Below, piece by piece: positions 34,968 to 43,849 of a stretch of 52,590 bases of DNA. Source of the stretch: Bradyrhizobium sp. CSA112 (GTDB lineage Bacteria; Pseudomonadota; Alphaproteobacteria; Rhizobiales; Xanthobacteraceae); NCBI RefSeq assembly GCF_029051645.1, contig NZ_JAACFS010000046.1, positions 1-52,590 on the forward strand, read 5' to 3'. Within the stretch, counting starts at the first letter, position 1, and each line of letters begins with the position of its first letter. The notes beneath the pieces are model-generated. The model saw nothing but the letters and a program-made list of their open reading frames with translations. It ran no database searches and had not been told where the DNA came from. A program made the translations under genes and the position numbers.

Positions 34968-35905
34968 TCGGTTGGCGGGTTGGCGCGAAAGTCCCGTGGC
35001 GTGGCGCCAAATCTGTCCTTGAACGTGCGAGAGGCATGGGCGGCATCGGCGAAGCCGCATTGATGCGCGAGTCTTGCGATCGGAACGCCCGCAAGCGAAG
35101 CCTGCCGAAGCAGGCCTTTGAACAATTCGACACGCAGATGAAGGACGCGGCGCTCGAACGTGGTCTCGCGGTCGGCAAAGATACGATGAAACGTTCGTTC
35201 CGAAACGCCGAACTCGGCGGCGAGCATCGGCACCGATCGAACGTTACTGATATTTGTCCTCAGATGGCCGTCGATCAGGCGAAACAGATCCGGCCGGCTA
35301 AGTTGATGGTCGGCGCCAGCGGCGACGCGCAGCAGGGCCGACAGATAGGCTGCGATGTCAGGACCGGCACGCTTATCAGATGCATTTGGCACTGAGATGG
35401 CCGCGTGCACGAAGCCCGCGATCGAGCGCGCCATCGTGCCCGACAGCGGCACAGGTCTGGCGCATAAGCGCTCCGCTTCGGGGACGGTGCGCAACAAGGA
35501 TGCGGCAGGCACGGTTGCGATCAACACTTCGGCGCGTTGTTCGGGGCCGAACAGCCGATCCTCGAACGGACGCCGCGCATCGTAGAGCACGCCATATCCC
35601 GGATTGATCGTGCCCTCGTTGCCGGCTTGGACCATGGTGCTTCGCCCGCGGCGCTGGAAATCGAACATGAATTCGTCCGAGCCGGCCCGGCTTACGAGCC
35701 TGGCGTCGCGGGTGTAGCATTGCGGGCTGCTGTCGAAGCGGACAAGCCTGGCGTCGCCGATCTCGACGAACTCGAAGTGACCGCTGACGATGGTGGAACC
35801 GAGCGGCTTGGTCTCGATATTGGCGAATGACCGGCAGATCGCTTCGGTCCAAAAGGCCTGACGCTCCGTCGGGCGGATCGGGTCGGTGGAAACGCTGATC
35901 GGCAT
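34964..35905 (-). CDS. AraC-family transcriptional regulator
   Basis: This regulator of about 313 residues has an N-terminal sensing domain of the type with GSDEFMFDFQRRGRSTMVQAGNEGTINPGYGVLYDARRPFE. A C-terminal double helix-turn-helix (~210-313) follows: VPMLAAEFGVSERTFHRIFAD and PIARLAHQCGFADAAHASRTFKDRFGATPRDFR. It is divergent from the amine oxidase gene with 154 bp between starts, so it is the likely activator of the amine oxidase/GGT unit. The start is uncertain: ATG 35905 gives a normal domain size but has a weak ribosome-binding site; the frame extends to 36088. Confidence 0.87.
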   Translation of the reverse strand: MPISVSTDPIRPTERQAFWTEAICRSFANIETKPLGSTIVSGHFEFVEIGDARLVRFDSSPQCYTRDARLVSRAGSDEFMFDFQRRGRSTMVQAGNEGTINPGYGVLYDARRPFEDRLFGPEQRAEVLIATVPAASLLRTVPEAERLCARPVPLSGTMARSIAGFVHAAISVPNASDKRAGPDIAAYLSALLRVAAGADHQLSRPDLFRLIDGHLRTNISNVRSVPMLAAEFGVSERTFHRIFADRETTFERRVLHLRVELFKGLLRQASLAGVPIARLAHQCGFADAAHASRTFKDRFGATPRDFRANPPTD

Positions 35906-36059
35906 CGTACGAACAAGATCCGATTTGAGGATCCCCAGCGTCGCCCAGGACCGGTAGCTCTGGCAAGGGCCGAACCCGCCGGAGGTGGCAGGTTCATTCA
36001 AGACGCGGCGTCTCGACCCGCCGTAACCTGCGGCCAAATCCCGGGGAATTTGGTCCGAT

Positions 36060-38036
36060 ATGGTACGCACAAAGCCATCTGCCGGCATAGATGCCGGTCA
36101 TCCGCTCGATCCGCTTAGCGAGGCCGAAGTCGCGCTGGCGTCCGAAATCTTGAAGAAGGAAAAGAGGCTCGGCCCGCACGCGCGATTTTCGCATGTGCAA
36201 CTCGAAGAGCCGGCCAAGTCCGACGTCCTCGGCTGGAAGCCCACTGCAGGGTTGCCGCGGCGGGCTGCCGTCACCCTGTTCGACAGCAAGACCGGCGCGA
36301 CGCATGTCGCGACGGTAGATCTCGGTTCGAGGCGCGTGACGGAGTGGCGCGAGTATTCGACCAAGGCCCATCCCTACGGCCAGCCGCCGATCACGATCGA
36401 GGAGGTGTTCAAGGTCGGCGACATCGTCAAGGCCGACGCAGACTGGCGGCGTGCGATGAAGCGGCGCGGGCTCGATGACAAGGACATCGAGCTGGTTCAG
36501 GTCGACCCGTTTTCAGCCGGCTACTTCGACCGGGAGGTGGAGAAGGGCCGCAGGCTGGTCAGTGCCGTGTCCTACTGGCGCAGGGATCTCAAGGACAATG
36601 GCTATGCGCACCCGATCGAAGGTGTGGTCGCGCTGGTCGACCTGATCGAGGACAGGATCGTGCATCTGGTCGACGAGCCCGACATCATTCCGATCCCAAG
36701 GAAATCGCGCAACTACGACCGGGCATCGATTCCGCAAACCCGCAAGGACGTGAAGCCGCTGGATGTCGTGCAGAAGGACGGGCCGAGCTTCACGGTCGAG
36801 GGATGGATGGTCGATTGGCAGAACTGGTCGTTCCGCGTCGGCTGGACCGCACGCGAAGGCCTGGTGCTGCACCAGATCTCGTTTCGCGACGGTGCACGCG
36901 AACGGCCGATCATCTACCGGGCCAGTGTCACCGACATGATCGTTCCGTACGCCGATCCGACCGCCAACCATTTCTGGAAATGCGCGTTCGATGCCGGCGA
37001 GTACGGGCTCGGCAAGCTTGCCAACGCGCTCGAACTCGGCTGCGACTGCCTCGGCCATATCCATTATTTCGATGTGCCGGTCGCCGACGATTACGGCCAG
37101 CCCACGATCATGAAGAATGCGATCTGCCTGCACGAGGAGGATTACGGCATCCTCTGGAAGCACTACGAATTCCGCAACGAGACGTTCGAGGTGCGGCGGT
37201 CACGGCGCCTCGTCATCTCCTTCTTCACCACTGTCGGCAACTACGATTACGGATTCTTCTGGTACTTCTACCAGGACGGCACCATTCAGCTCGAAGTCAA
37301 GCTCACCGGCATCATTCAGACGGCGGCGATCGCGCCCGGCAAGCCCTATCCGTGGGGCGGCATGGTTGCTGACAATCTCGGTGGTCCGACCCACCAGCAT
37401 TTCTTCAATGCCCGCCTGCATATGATGCTGGACGGTGAGGGCAATACAGTGACGGAGCACGAATTCCGGCCGCGGCCGTGGGGCACCGACAACCCCTATG
37501 GCAACGTATTCGACACCACGTCGCGGGTTCTCTCGCGCGAGCGCGACGCGGCCCGCGAGGCCGATGGGCGGACCGGACGCTACTGGAAGATCATTAATCC
37601 CAACAAGAAGAACAGCGTCGGCGGCCCGACGGCCTACAAGCTCCTGGCGAACAGCGCGCCCGTGATGCTTGCGCAGGAGGGCTGCTACATGACCTCGCGC
37701 GGCGGCTTTGCGACCAAGCACATCTGGGTGACGCGCTACGCCCCCGACGAGCGCTATGCCAGCGGCGAGTTTCCGAACCAGCATGCCGGCGGCGATGGCC
37801 TGCCGAAATATATTGCGAAAAACCGCGCAATCGAAAACCAGGATATCGTGGTCTGGCACAGTTTCGGGGCGACGCATGTCTGCCGTCCCGAGGATTTTCC
37901 GGTGATGCCGGTCGAATATGTCGGCTTCACGCTGAAGCCGAACGGCTTCTTTGCGGGGAATCCGGCGATGGATCTGCCGCCTGACCGGAACAGCGCCAGC
38001 CGGGACAACCGGGACAAGGGTTCATGCTGCGGCTGA
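36060..38036 (+). CDS. Copper-containing primary amine oxidase
   Basis: This 658-residue quinoprotein has small N-terminal domains followed by the catalytic barrel. The catalytic base is D311 in AFDAGEYG. Y395 in TVGNYDYGF is the topaquinone precursor (consensus N-Y-D/E). H445 and H447 in THQHFF and H600 in VWHSFG are the copper ligands. It oxidises primary amines to aldehyde, ammonia and hydrogen peroxide. No signal peptide is visible, so it is probably cytoplasmic, as in Arthrobacter-type enzymes. It is followed after 43 nt by the gamma-glutamyltransferase gene. Confidence 0.93.
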   Translation: MVRTKPSAGIDAGHPLDPLSEAEVALASEILKKEKRLGPHARFSHVQLEEPAKSDVLGWKPTAGLPRRAAVTLFDSKTGATHVATVDLGSRRVTEWREYSTKAHPYGQPPITIEEVFKVGDIVKADADWRRAMKRRGLDDKDIELVQVDPFSAGYFDREVEKGRRLVSAVSYWRRDLKDNGYAHPIEGVVALVDLIEDRIVHLVDEPDIIPIPRKSRNYDRASIPQTRKDVKPLDVVQKDGPSFTVEGWMVDWQNWSFRVGWTAREGLVLHQISFRDGARERPIIYRASVTDMIVPYADPTANHFWKCAFDAGEYGLGKLANALELGCDCLGHIHYFDVPVADDYGQPTIMKNAICLHEEDYGILWKHYEFRNETFEVRRSRRLVISFFTTVGNYDYGFFWYFYQDGTIQLEVKLTGIIQTAAIAPGKPYPWGGMVADNLGGPTHQHFFNARLHMMLDGEGNTVTEHEFRPRPWGTDNPYGNVFDTTSRVLSRERDAAREADGRTGRYWKIINPNKKNSVGGPTAYKLLANSAPVMLAQEGCYMTSRGGFATKHIWVTRYAPDERYASGEFPNQHAGGDGLPKYIAKNRAIENQDIVVWHSFGATHVCRPEDFPVMPVEYVGFTLKPNGFFAGNPAMDLPPDRNSASRDNRDKGSCCG

Positions 38037-38079
38037 CGTCCGCAGGTTCGCTCTTTTTCCTCAAGCAAGGAGACTTGAA

Positions 38080-39702
38080 TTGGAGATTCGTACCGGCCGA
38101 CCGGTGACGCTGGCGTCGAACGGCATGGTGACGTCGCCACATTCGCTGGCTTCCGCGGCCGGCATCGACGTGCTCCGTGCCGGCGGCTCCGCCATCGATG
38201 CCGCGATTGCGACGAGCGCGGTGCTCGCTGTCGTCTATCCGCACATGACCGGTATCGGCGGCGACGCGTTCTGGCTCATTCACGACGGCGCCAGCGGCGA
38301 GATCCGGTACCTCAGTGGCGGTGGCAAGGCGGCAGCCACTGCTACGCTTTCGTCGATCGAGCAGCGAGGGTTGAAGGAAATCCCGCTGCGGGGAATCGTG
38401 CCGGCGACGCTCACGGTGCCGGGCGCCGTGGCGAGCTGGATCGAGGCGCACAATGTCCATGGGCGATTGTCTCTGCCGCGCGTGCTCGAGAGCGCCATCG
38501 GCTATGCGCGCGATGGCTTTCCGGTCACCGGCCGCCTTGCAAGCTTCATCGAGATGATGCGCGATGATCTGGTTGGGGATCGCGAGGCCGCCGAGCTGCT
38601 CTTTCCGCAAGGGGCGGCAGCTCGGCCAGGGGCAAAGCTCACCAATGTAAACCTGGCCCGCACGCTTCAATCGATCGCGGATGGTGGATGGTCCGGCTTT
38701 TATCAAGGGGATGTCGCGGTTGAAATGGCGCGCTTTTCGGAAGAGAAGGGCGGCCTGTTTCGGCTGACCGATTTCAGCCGGCAAAAGGCCGTCTGGGGCG
38801 AGCCCCTTGTCGGCCGCTACCGCGACGTCATGGTTTTCAACACGCCGCCGCCGACGCAGGGTTTTACCGTGCTCGAAATGCTCAACCTCCTCGAGGCCCA
38901 CGAGTCGCACGACAAGGATTTTCTCGGGCCCGACCATGTCCATCTCCTGGTACAGGCCAAACAGATCGCCTACCACGACCGCGATCAGGTGCTCGCCGAT
39001 CCCTCGTTTGCCGATGTGCCGGTCGAGCGATTGATATCAAAGGAATACGCGCACCTGCGCGGCCGGCTGATCGACGGCACGTCCGCTTTGAAATGGGACA
39101 TGGTGCCGTCATTCGGCAGCCTGTCCGGCGATACGGTCTATGTCGCCGCCGTCGATCGCGACGGCAACGCGGCGTCGCTGATTCAAAGCCTGTACGGGGC
39201 CTTCGGATCCTGCGTCGTTGCGGGAAACACGGGCGTCATCCTGCAAAATCGCGGCGCGTACTTCTCACTGGATCGTAGTCACCCCAATCGCCTCGAGCCC
39301 GGCAAGATCCCGCTGCATACGCTGATTGCCTCGATGGCCAAACGCGACGGCAAGCTCTGGAGCGTGCTCGGCTGCATGGGCGCGGATGGCCAACCGCAGA
39401 TCCAGCTCCAGCTCTATTCGGCCATGATCGATTTCGACCTCGATATCCAGGAAGCGATCGAGATGCCGCGGTTCCTGTCCGGCCGCTTTGCACTCGGCGA
39501 GCCACGCGACACGCTGCATATCGAGAGCCGCTTCCCCGAAGCTACGATCGATGCGCTCGCGCGGCGCGGCCACGCGATCAATCGATGGGACGCCTGGAAC
39601 GAAATGGCCGGTCACGCGCACGGCATCACGATCGATCGGCGGAACGGCATGTTGAGCGGTGGTTCCGACCCGCGCAGCGATGGAGCTGCGATCGGCTACT
39701 AG
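38080..39702 (+). CDS. Gamma-glutamyltransferase family protein
   Basis: This N-terminal-nucleophile hydrolase of about 540 residues has NGMVTSPHSLASAAGIDVLRAGGSAIDAAIATSAVLAVVYPHMTGIGGDAFWLIHD at the large-subunit start. The autoprocessing threonine is in SGDTVYVAAVDRDGNAASLIQS, and the small subunit has GNTGVILQNRGAYFS. TTG 38080 is chosen because AAGGAG lies seven bases upstream; no ATG is available. There is no signal peptide, unlike periplasmic GGT. Placed after the amine oxidase, it may act on gamma-glutamyl amines, but family members also hydrolyse glutathione or cephalosporin-type amides. Confidence 0.87.
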   Translation: MEIRTGRPVTLASNGMVTSPHSLASAAGIDVLRAGGSAIDAAIATSAVLAVVYPHMTGIGGDAFWLIHDGASGEIRYLSGGGKAAATATLSSIEQRGLKEIPLRGIVPATLTVPGAVASWIEAHNVHGRLSLPRVLESAIGYARDGFPVTGRLASFIEMMRDDLVGDREAAELLFPQGAAARPGAKLTNVNLARTLQSIADGGWSGFYQGDVAVEMARFSEEKGGLFRLTDFSRQKAVWGEPLVGRYRDVMVFNTPPPTQGFTVLEMLNLLEAHESHDKDFLGPDHVHLLVQAKQIAYHDRDQVLADPSFADVPVERLISKEYAHLRGRLIDGTSALKWDMVPSFGSLSGDTVYVAAVDRDGNAASLIQSLYGAFGSCVVAGNTGVILQNRGAYFSLDRSHPNRLEPGKIPLHTLIASMAKRDGKLWSVLGCMGADGQPQIQLQLYSAMIDFDLDIQEAIEMPRFLSGRFALGEPRDTLHIESRFPEATIDALARRGHAINRWDAWNEMAGHAHGITIDRRNGMLSGGSDPRSDGAAIGY

Positions 39703-39768
39703 CACGAGGCTGTCATTGGCCGGCCTGTTTGTTTTGCGCTACCACTCCTCTCGACAGGAGTGACGCCG

Positions 39769-40575
39769 ATGCCGTTATGGACTTGCGAACAATGTGGGGC
39801 CCAGTTTCCTGAAAACGCCGAGCCGCCGTCAGCATGCTTGGTCTGTGAGGACGAGCGGCAGTTTGTGAACTGGAAGGGCCAGGCGTGGCTCACTCGCGAG
39901 GAATTAACGAAACGCTACAAGCTCGTCTGGCGTGACGATCTCGGCATTCCTGGCATCAGCATGCAGCCGGGCTTTGCGATCGGGCAACGCGCACTGTTGG
40001 TGCGGGAGGCGGACGGCTGCGTGATGTGGGATTGTGTGCCGATGGTTACCCGCGAAGCCATCGACTATGTCCACGCCCTCGGCGGCCTGAAGGCGATTGC
40101 CGTTTCGCATCCGCATTACTATGGCGCGGTCGCCGACTGGAGCGAAGCGTTCGGCGGCGTGCCGGTCTACCTGCATGGCGACGATCGCGCCTTCGTCACC
40201 CGGCCGCACCCCACCATCGTGCCGTGGACCGGCGACAGCCACAGGCTCTCCGATGACATTCTTCTGCTGCGGACCGCCGGGCATTTCGCCGGCGGCACCA
40301 TCCTGCATTGGCGCGCGGGTGCGGAGGGCAGGGGCGCATTGCTCACTGGCGACGTCGCGATGGTGGCGATGGATCGCCGTTCGCTCAGCTTCATGTACAG
40401 TTTTCCGAACTATATTCCGCTCAACGTCCCGGCGGTGCGCCGGATCTGGGCTGCGGTCGAGCCGCTGGCGTTCGACCGCATCTATGGCGCGTGGTGGGGC
40501 CGCAACATCGAAGGCAACGCCAGGGCGGCGTTCGAAATGTCGGTCCGGCGGTATATCGCAGCGATCTCCGGCTGA
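39769..40575 (+). CDS. MBL-fold protein with N-terminal rubredoxin-like zinc/iron knuckle
   Basis: This 268-residue protein has C6/C9 (WTCEQCG) and C23/C26 (ACLVC) forming a metal-binding knuckle, followed by a metallo-beta-lactamase fold. The usual HxHxDH is degenerate, reading SHPHYYGAV, so only two ligands of the first site are kept. GHFAGGT and LTGDVAM are present. It may bind one metal or act differently from classical MBL hydrolases. ATG 39769 follows AGGAG. It is co-directional with GGT (66 bp gap), and convergent with the flavoreductase gene. Confidence 0.8.
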   Translation: MPLWTCEQCGAQFPENAEPPSACLVCEDERQFVNWKGQAWLTREELTKRYKLVWRDDLGIPGISMQPGFAIGQRALLVREADGCVMWDCVPMVTREAIDYVHALGGLKAIAVSHPHYYGAVADWSEAFGGVPVYLHGDDRAFVTRPHPTIVPWTGDSHRLSDDILLLRTAGHFAGGTILHWRAGAEGRGALLTGDVAMVAMDRRSLSFMYSFPNYIPLNVPAVRRIWAAVEPLAFDRIYGAWWGRNIEGNARAAFEMSVRRYIAAISG

Positions 40576-40615
40576 AAGCGCTCCCGCAGCATGACCGCGG
40601 CTGGCCCGCTCCCGG

Positions 40616-41704
40616 CTAGCGGTTACCCAGGCCGACCGCGGCTGCGCCTCGCGGCATCGGCGCTGGCTTTTGCGACTGCTGCAGCGGGATGGGCGCGCTC
40701 CTGGGCTCGTTGAGCCAGCCGGTGAGGCGCGACATCAACCCTGTCTGTTCGACCGTGCGCGCTTCCTGCACAAAGGGGTCGGTGTAGCATCGGGCGCCGC
40801 CAGCCTTCGCGATCCGCGCCACGGCGTCGGTCATCGCCGGCGCGCCCGCGGTATAGACCACGTCGTCCGGCGTCAGCTTCGGCAAATGATCGGTCGGCCT
40901 TCCGCTGCGAACGGCGTGCGAGATCTGCTGCGGCTCCGACACCATCGGGATCAGGGTGACGTTGGGAAACAGCGCCAGCCGGCACAGCGCGGCGTGCATG
41001 TAGAGCGACCGGATGCTCCGGGCCTGCACGATGAAGAGCATTTCGCGCTGCGGTTGCTCCATGATCGCAGCAACCGCGACCGACCACATCGGAGCGAAGC
41101 CGGTGCCGCTGGCGACGAGAACGATGCGGCCGGCATGGCCTTTCCTGAAGAAGGCGCGGCCGTACGGTCCCGTCAGCTTGACGCGGTGCCCGGGGCGGAT
41201 TTCGCGGCCGAGCGCCGAGGATACCAGCCCGTCCGTCACCTTCCGGATGTGAAAGTGCAGCAGGCGATCGTGGGGAGGGCCTTCCAGCGGATAGGTCGGG
41301 CTGTAGGATCGTGCCGGGAATCCCTGAAACTGCAGCTTGCAATACTGGCCGGGAAGGTAATCGAGCGGCTTCGGCAGCTCCACATCGACGCCAACCACGT
41401 CGGGCGCGAGCTGAACGGTCTGCGCCACTTCCGCCGACAACGCCACCGGCTCGGGGGCGGCCTCGATCGCAATCTCGAGATCGGAGACGATTCTGGCCTG
41501 GCAGGCATGGATCATGTCGTCGCCCCGGCTGTGGCCGCCGAACACCTGGCCGTCGACGAGGCGCACGCGGCAGGCGCCGCAAATTCCGGAGCGGCAATCG
41601 TGGGGAAGATCGACGCCGTTCATCAACGCCCAATCGAGCAGAAGCTCGCCGCGATTCGCCAGAAACGGCTCGTCGTTGATGGTGATTTTGCAAATCTTTG
41701 ACAT
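40616..41704 (-). CDS. 2Fe-2S ferredoxin/FAD/NAD(P) reductase
   Basis: This 362-residue electron-transfer protein has a plant-type 2Fe-2S domain with C37, C42, C45 and C68 (CRSGICGACRV...ACQA). An FAD domain (QFQGFPARSYSPTYP) and an NAD(P) domain (VLVASGTGFAPMWSVAVAAI) follow. Such three-domain reductases feed electrons from NAD(P)H to oxygenases or other redox partners. A C-terminal tail of about 40 residues is proline-rich. Its ATG abuts the stop of the upstream cytochrome gene (TAAATG), so the two are one unit and this may be the electron source for the haem protein. Confidence 0.9.
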   Translation of the reverse strand: MSKICKITINDEPFLANRGELLLDWALMNGVDLPHDCRSGICGACRVRLVDGQVFGGHSRGDDMIHACQARIVSDLEIAIEAAPEPVALSAEVAQTVQLAPDVVGVDVELPKPLDYLPGQYCKLQFQGFPARSYSPTYPLEGPPHDRLLHFHIRKVTDGLVSSALGREIRPGHRVKLTGPYGRAFFRKGHAGRIVLVASGTGFAPMWSVAVAAIMEQPQREMLFIVQARSIRSLYMHAALCRLALFPNVTLIPMVSEPQQISHAVRSGRPTDHLPKLTPDDVVYTAGAPAMTDAVARIAKAGGARCYTDPFVQEARTVEQTGLMSRLTGWLNEPRSAPIPLQQSQKPAPMPRGAAAVGLGNR

Positions 41705-43588
41705 TTATTCCACCTCGATACGAATGGGTCGGACGTGCCGTGTATGTCTGATCTGGCTGTGGTCGAAAGCGGCGACCCGCATGAAAACGCCGGTCTTGAT
41801 CGGCACGTCAAACTGGCTGACGGTGTCGAGCCGACGTTTCACCTCGAGCGCCCAATGGCCGGAAGCCCAGCGGGCTGCACTTCGAACGTCGGCGCGGTCG
41901 CCTGAAAATTCCCCGCCCAGGATGACGCCCGGGATCACGGTGCCGGTCGGGATGCGCGCATCGGCGTCAGTCGAATAGGGCACTGAATCCTGATCGGTCA
42001 TGAACCAGCGCGCGCCGTCGCTTTCGCCGTGATTGGGATCGAGATCGATATCCCCCAATGCGGCGGTGGTGGCAGCGACGACTTTGGGCAGGCGCAGCGG
42101 CGCGACCAGGCGGCTGCGGCGCGGACCACCTGACGTGTCGGCCTCGACGGTGAAATTGTCCCGGTAGCTTGCCGTTCCCGGGTCGGGTGCGAAGCCGCCT
42201 TTGTACGGAACGACATTAGCCGCCTGCATCGGTGTCGGATTCAGCGGCGGCCCGAAATGCGCGTCGTCCATCCATCCGGTCGCGCCGCTGGTGGCCTTCC
42301 ACTGCCAGACATCGGCATAGCCGGTTGCCGTGTAATGCAGTCCGCGGCCGCTCATGGTGGCCGGCGCGCCGGCGACCGGCTGCGGCCCCGGATGGAAGGT
42401 TCGCCCGCCGGCCAGCGTGACATCCGACGTGGTCAGCAGCACCGAAAACTTGTCTTCGTTGTATTGATGCTCGTCGCCGAGCTGAAAGCCGGAATGAAGC
42501 AGATGCCATCCGTCGCCTTCCTTGACGAGCGGCAGGTGCTTCAGCGAGCGCGTCGAATCCTGCCAGGTGAAGAGGAAATACGCATAGGTGCCGTCATGCA
42601 CCGCGCGAATCTCGATTCTGGCTTCTCCTTTGCCGTCGAAGTTTCCGCCTTCTCCGGTGAGCAGCGAGAATGGCTTGACGCCGCGCCAGGCCCGATCGGA
42701 CGTGTCGCCGTCGAGGCTTGGTGCGTCGGCGGGATTGATGCGGCGAATCTGCACACTGTCCACCGCCAGCCGATCAGTAGCCACGATGAGCGAGGCGCCG
42801 GTGATCGCGGCGGCGGCCGCGACCACGAACGCATTGGCTTGCAGGGTCGGGTTTCGCGATAGCGCGGGGCCGGCCGGAGGGCGGGGCGCCGGATCTGCTT
42901 CAGGCGCTCGATCGCGGCGCATGTCTGCACGCGGCTGCAGCGGATGGGGTGATACCTCGGACGGCGCGTCGAGATTTTCGGATTCCGGCGCGCGCGCCGA
43001 CCGCTCGGCCAGCAGGCCCAGCAGTTCGACGGCATCGAGCCGCGGCGGCGGCGCAGGCAGCGGAGCGGGACGAAAGATGCGCAGCAGTTGCGAAGCGCCG
43101 CCGCTCTTGTACTGGGTCAACACGTGAAGGGCGACAAAGGCGAGGATCACCCAGGTCCCCACCCAATGCAGCATCGCCACGTCGTAGCCGGAGTAGAAGC
43201 CGAAATAGAGTGCGCCACCGCTGACCAACAGCCCAAGCATCGTGACAAAGAAAATCCAGTACATCAGGGCGATCACGGCGCTTAACCTTGCCTGCCCGCG
43301 GCCGAACAGCCCGCGCAGGCGAACCTTGTCGAGCTGGACGCGGCGCCCGAGTCCGGAACGGACCATATAGACGATGTAGCCGATCGCCACGGCGACCAGG
43401 ACGATGGCGGCCTGCATATGGGCGAGCCATACGCTGTCGCGTGGCAGCACGGCATCGAACCAGTTGATCCAGGTCCGGTCGGGCGTTTCGGTCGCAATGC
43501 GTAAGCCGGTGACGAGCGCAACGGCGAAGGCTGCCACGAACGTCCAGTGCAGAATGATGGTCCCATAGTCCGTCTTACGCTGCCTCAC
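41705..43588 (-). CDS. Cytochrome b561-type membrane domain fused to ethylbenzene-dehydrogenase-like haem domain
   Basis: This 627-residue protein has about four to five membrane helices (~1-170) with haem-ligand histidines (HWTF, HMQAA, HWVGTW, HVLTQY). A proline-rich cytoplasmic/linker part (~175-250) and another hydrophobic helix near 255-275 follow. The remainder is a beta-rich domain of the ethylbenzene dehydrogenase gamma-subunit-like type (GRGLHYTATGYADVWQWKATSG and NPTPMQAANVVPYKGGFAPDP). The start is GTG 43588. It probably passes electrons across the inner membrane to the periplasmic haem domain; partner and acceptor are unknown. Confidence 0.8.
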   Translation of the reverse strand: MRQRKTDYGTIILHWTFVAAFAVALVTGLRIATETPDRTWINWFDAVLPRDSVWLAHMQAAIVLVAVAIGYIVYMVRSGLGRRVQLDKVRLRGLFGRGQARLSAVIALMYWIFFVTMLGLLVSGGALYFGFYSGYDVAMLHWVGTWVILAFVALHVLTQYKSGGASQLLRIFRPAPLPAPPPRLDAVELLGLLAERSARAPESENLDAPSEVSPHPLQPRADMRRDRAPEADPAPRPPAGPALSRNPTLQANAFVVAAAAAITGASLIVATDRLAVDSVQIRRINPADAPSLDGDTSDRAWRGVKPFSLLTGEGGNFDGKGEARIEIRAVHDGTYAYFLFTWQDSTRSLKHLPLVKEGDGWHLLHSGFQLGDEHQYNEDKFSVLLTTSDVTLAGGRTFHPGPQPVAGAPATMSGRGLHYTATGYADVWQWKATSGATGWMDDAHFGPPLNPTPMQAANVVPYKGGFAPDPGTASYRDNFTVEADTSGGPRRSRLVAPLRLPKVVAATTAALGDIDLDPNHGESDGARWFMTDQDSVPYSTDADARIPTGTVIPGVILGGEFSGDRADVRSAARWASGHWALEVKRRLDTVSQFDVPIKTGVFMRVAAFDHSQIRHTRHVRPIRIEVE

Positions 43589-43600
43589 GCATACGCCCCG

Positions 43601-43849
43601 CTACTTCACTTCCCGGTCAGCAACCGTTGGCGTCGTTTCCCCAACCGCCGATGTCGCTGCCGTACGAATGATGATCCCCAAGCCGTTGTTGAGGTCATCG
43701 TCTAGATCGTTGCGGGCGCAGGCCGATGAAAAGGTCTTCTGTACGCCCCGCCGCGTGAGCCGGATCGGCGAACGCGTTTCTTGATGTGATGCATTGGCCT
43801 CCAGCGCCGCGAGAGCATCCGCGACGGCTGGAGGCCGCGCCGCGCGCCG
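43601..43849 (-). other. Open, coding-like stretch in frame after the acidic-protein stop
   Basis: Immediately after the TAG of the acidic protein (43852-43850), the same frame stays open for 82 codons to a TAG at 43603-43601. It reads as protein-like (for example VADALAALEANASHQE and NDLDDDLNNGLGIII). It lacks an early ATG, GTG or TTG. It could be a lost C-terminal part of the neighbour, or chance in GC-rich DNA. The promoter of the cytochrome gene must also lie here. Confidence 0.25.
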
